DNA of 5,660 nt, taken from the NCBI GenBank assembly GCA_959606705.1, contig CAUHLX010000189.1, forward strand, positions 1 through 5,660, in the 5' to 3' direction. Source of the stretch: an uncultured Bacillota bacterium (GTDB taxonomy: Bacteria > Bacillota > Clostridia > Peptostreptococcales > Anaerovoracaceae). How positions within the stretch are numbered: position 1 is the first letter of the stretch; every line of letters begins with the position of its first letter. The position numbers and the translations under genes are program-made. The notes below the pieces were generated by a model. The model was not told the origin of the DNA and did no database searches. It worked only from the letters and a program-made list of their open reading frames with translations. Below, in pieces: positions 5,347 to 5,660 of the stretch.

Positions 5347-5358
5347 AATCGCACTAAT
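5347..5358 (-). promoter_or_regulatory. Operator-like site O1, between the two promoters
   Basis: ATTAGTGCGATT on the minus strand matches O2 at 10 of 12 bases. Its centre is 30 bp from that of O2. It ends 4 bp upstream of the repressor promoter's -35 box, a position suited to repression or to activation of that promoter. Confidence 0.6.
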
Positions 5359-5362
5359 TTTC

Positions 5363-5391
5363 TTTACGCCTGCCCTAATCTATGCTATAGT
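5363..5391 (+). promoter_or_regulatory. Predicted promoter of the repressor gene
   Basis: TTTACG (5363-5368) and TATAGT (5386-5391) are 17 bp apart, and TG precedes the -10 by one base (extended -10, TGCTATAGT). Transcription would begin near 5398, giving a leader of about 20 nt that contains the AAAGGCGGTGA ribosome site. The weak -35 with site O1 just upstream fits a promoter that gains from bound repressor. Confidence 0.75.
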
Positions 5392-5418
5392 GAAAGCAGT
5401 GAAAGGCGGTGATTTACA

Positions 5419-5660
5419 ATGGCTGTAGGCTCTAAGTTGAAACAAATTCTTAAAGAAAAAAATATGACGATTGCGGAGCTTGCTGAGAAATCTGGTGTTC
5501 CAAAAAACACTTTGTACGCAATTACAAAACGTGACAGCCAAAATGTAAGACCCGATACGATAATCAAAATATCAGAGGCACTAGATATTTCTCCTCTTGC
5601 ATTACTCGACATGTATGCTGCCGATATTGCGGTAGAGAAGTTAGGTGTTCCACCTGAACA
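5419..5660 (+). CDS. CI-type phage repressor, XRE family, cut by the right window edge
   Basis: Eighty codons are visible. The N-terminal domain is a standard Cro/CI helix-turn-helix: VGSKLKQILKEKN (3-15), then MTIAELAEKSGVPKNTLYAI (16-35), then RPDTIIKISEALDISPLALLD (44-64). The DNA-reading helix is about 27-36. After residue 65, YAADIAVEKLGVPPE starts a region that would link to a C-terminal domain, so the full protein is larger than a bare Cro. Whether that domain is a LexA-like self-cleaving peptidase, a metallopeptidase or another oligomerisation domain lies outside the window. The ATG at 5419 has AAAGGCGGTGA about 6 nt upstream. It is the only rightward gene here and diverges from the early operon, the usual place for the lysogeny repressor. 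An integrase farther right would be usual, but that is inference. Confidence 0.9.
   Translation, partial: MAVGSKLKQILKEKNMTIAELAEKSGVPKNTLYAITKRDSQNVRPDTIIKISEALDISPLALLDMYAADIAVEKLGVPPE

Larger units (their letters stand above)
5259..5418. promoter_or_regulatory. Divergent switch region between the repressor and the early operon
   Basis: This 160-bp AT-rich stretch separates the divergent Cro-like and repressor genes. It holds a promoter in each direction and several copies of a 12-bp operator-like motif with consensus ATTAGTRCGAAT. It corresponds in position to the right operator region of lambdoid phages. Assignment of each site to one or the other regulator is not possible from sequence. 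Confidence 0.85.

Noticed and set aside
5368..5379. A possible fifth operator (GCCTGCCCTAAT) within the repressor promoter spacer
   Set aside because: Only about 6 of 12 bases match the motif and the dyad is lost. Its spacing from O1 (21 bp) also breaks the 30-bp pattern.
5385..5612. A 75-codon minus-strand frame over the repressor gene
   Set aside because: It is antisense to the clear helix-turn-helix repressor and would run from coding sequence into the promoter region without a ribosome site.

Overview
The window is the early control and replication region of a temperate phage or prophage. Everything left of about 5258 is one tightly packed leftward (minus-strand) operon. A divergent rightward repressor gene lies at the right edge. 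Strong AGGAGG-type ribosome sites, GTG/TTG starts, ATGA gene overlaps and the protein families (XRE repressors, BRO-N/ANT antirepressor, zinc-ribbon/Toprim/SF3 primase-helicase) suggest a Firmicutes host, probably a Clostridia-type gut bacterium. The host assignment is inference, because the window holds no host gene.

Layout from right to left. A CI-type repressor gene starts at 5419 (+) and runs off the right edge. A 160-bp AT-rich switch region (5259-5418) carries two divergent sigma-A-like promoters and a family of related operator-like motifs; three of these are spaced 30 and 31 bp apart. Leftward transcription then meets a 68-aa Cro-like XRE protein (5258-5052, TTG start), a BRO-N/ANT antirepressor (5049-4255), a 123-aa protein with an excisionase/AlpA-like helix-turn-helix (4245-3874), a 165-aa protein with a divergent XRE-like head and a coiled-coil tail (3877-3380), a 233-aa unrecognised protein (3383-2682), a 140-aa ORF6N-like protein (2685-2263) and a 63-aa small phage protein (2266-2075). 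After a 56-bp gap containing a GC-rich inverted repeat comes a primase-helicase (2018 to beyond the left edge, 672 residues visible).

How they may work together (inference from family and order): the repressor at the right edge and the Cro-like protein compete at the shared operators. The antirepressor relieves repression. The following small genes, several with DNA-binding-type folds, tune early expression. The primase-helicase at the end starts phage DNA replication. The four consecutive ATGA stop/start overlaps between 3877 and 2263 imply that those five genes are translationally coupled and made as a unit.

I saw no tRNA, rRNA, CRISPR array, insertion sequence, attachment site or convincing terminator. 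The coding density is essentially complete. The less ordinary parts are the ORF6N-like protein, the 233-aa and 165-aa proteins, the phased operator array with a possible extra operator at 5068-5079, and the hairpin before the primase. I do not see clear evidence of a wholly new system; the overall plan is that of a classical phage immunity and replication module.
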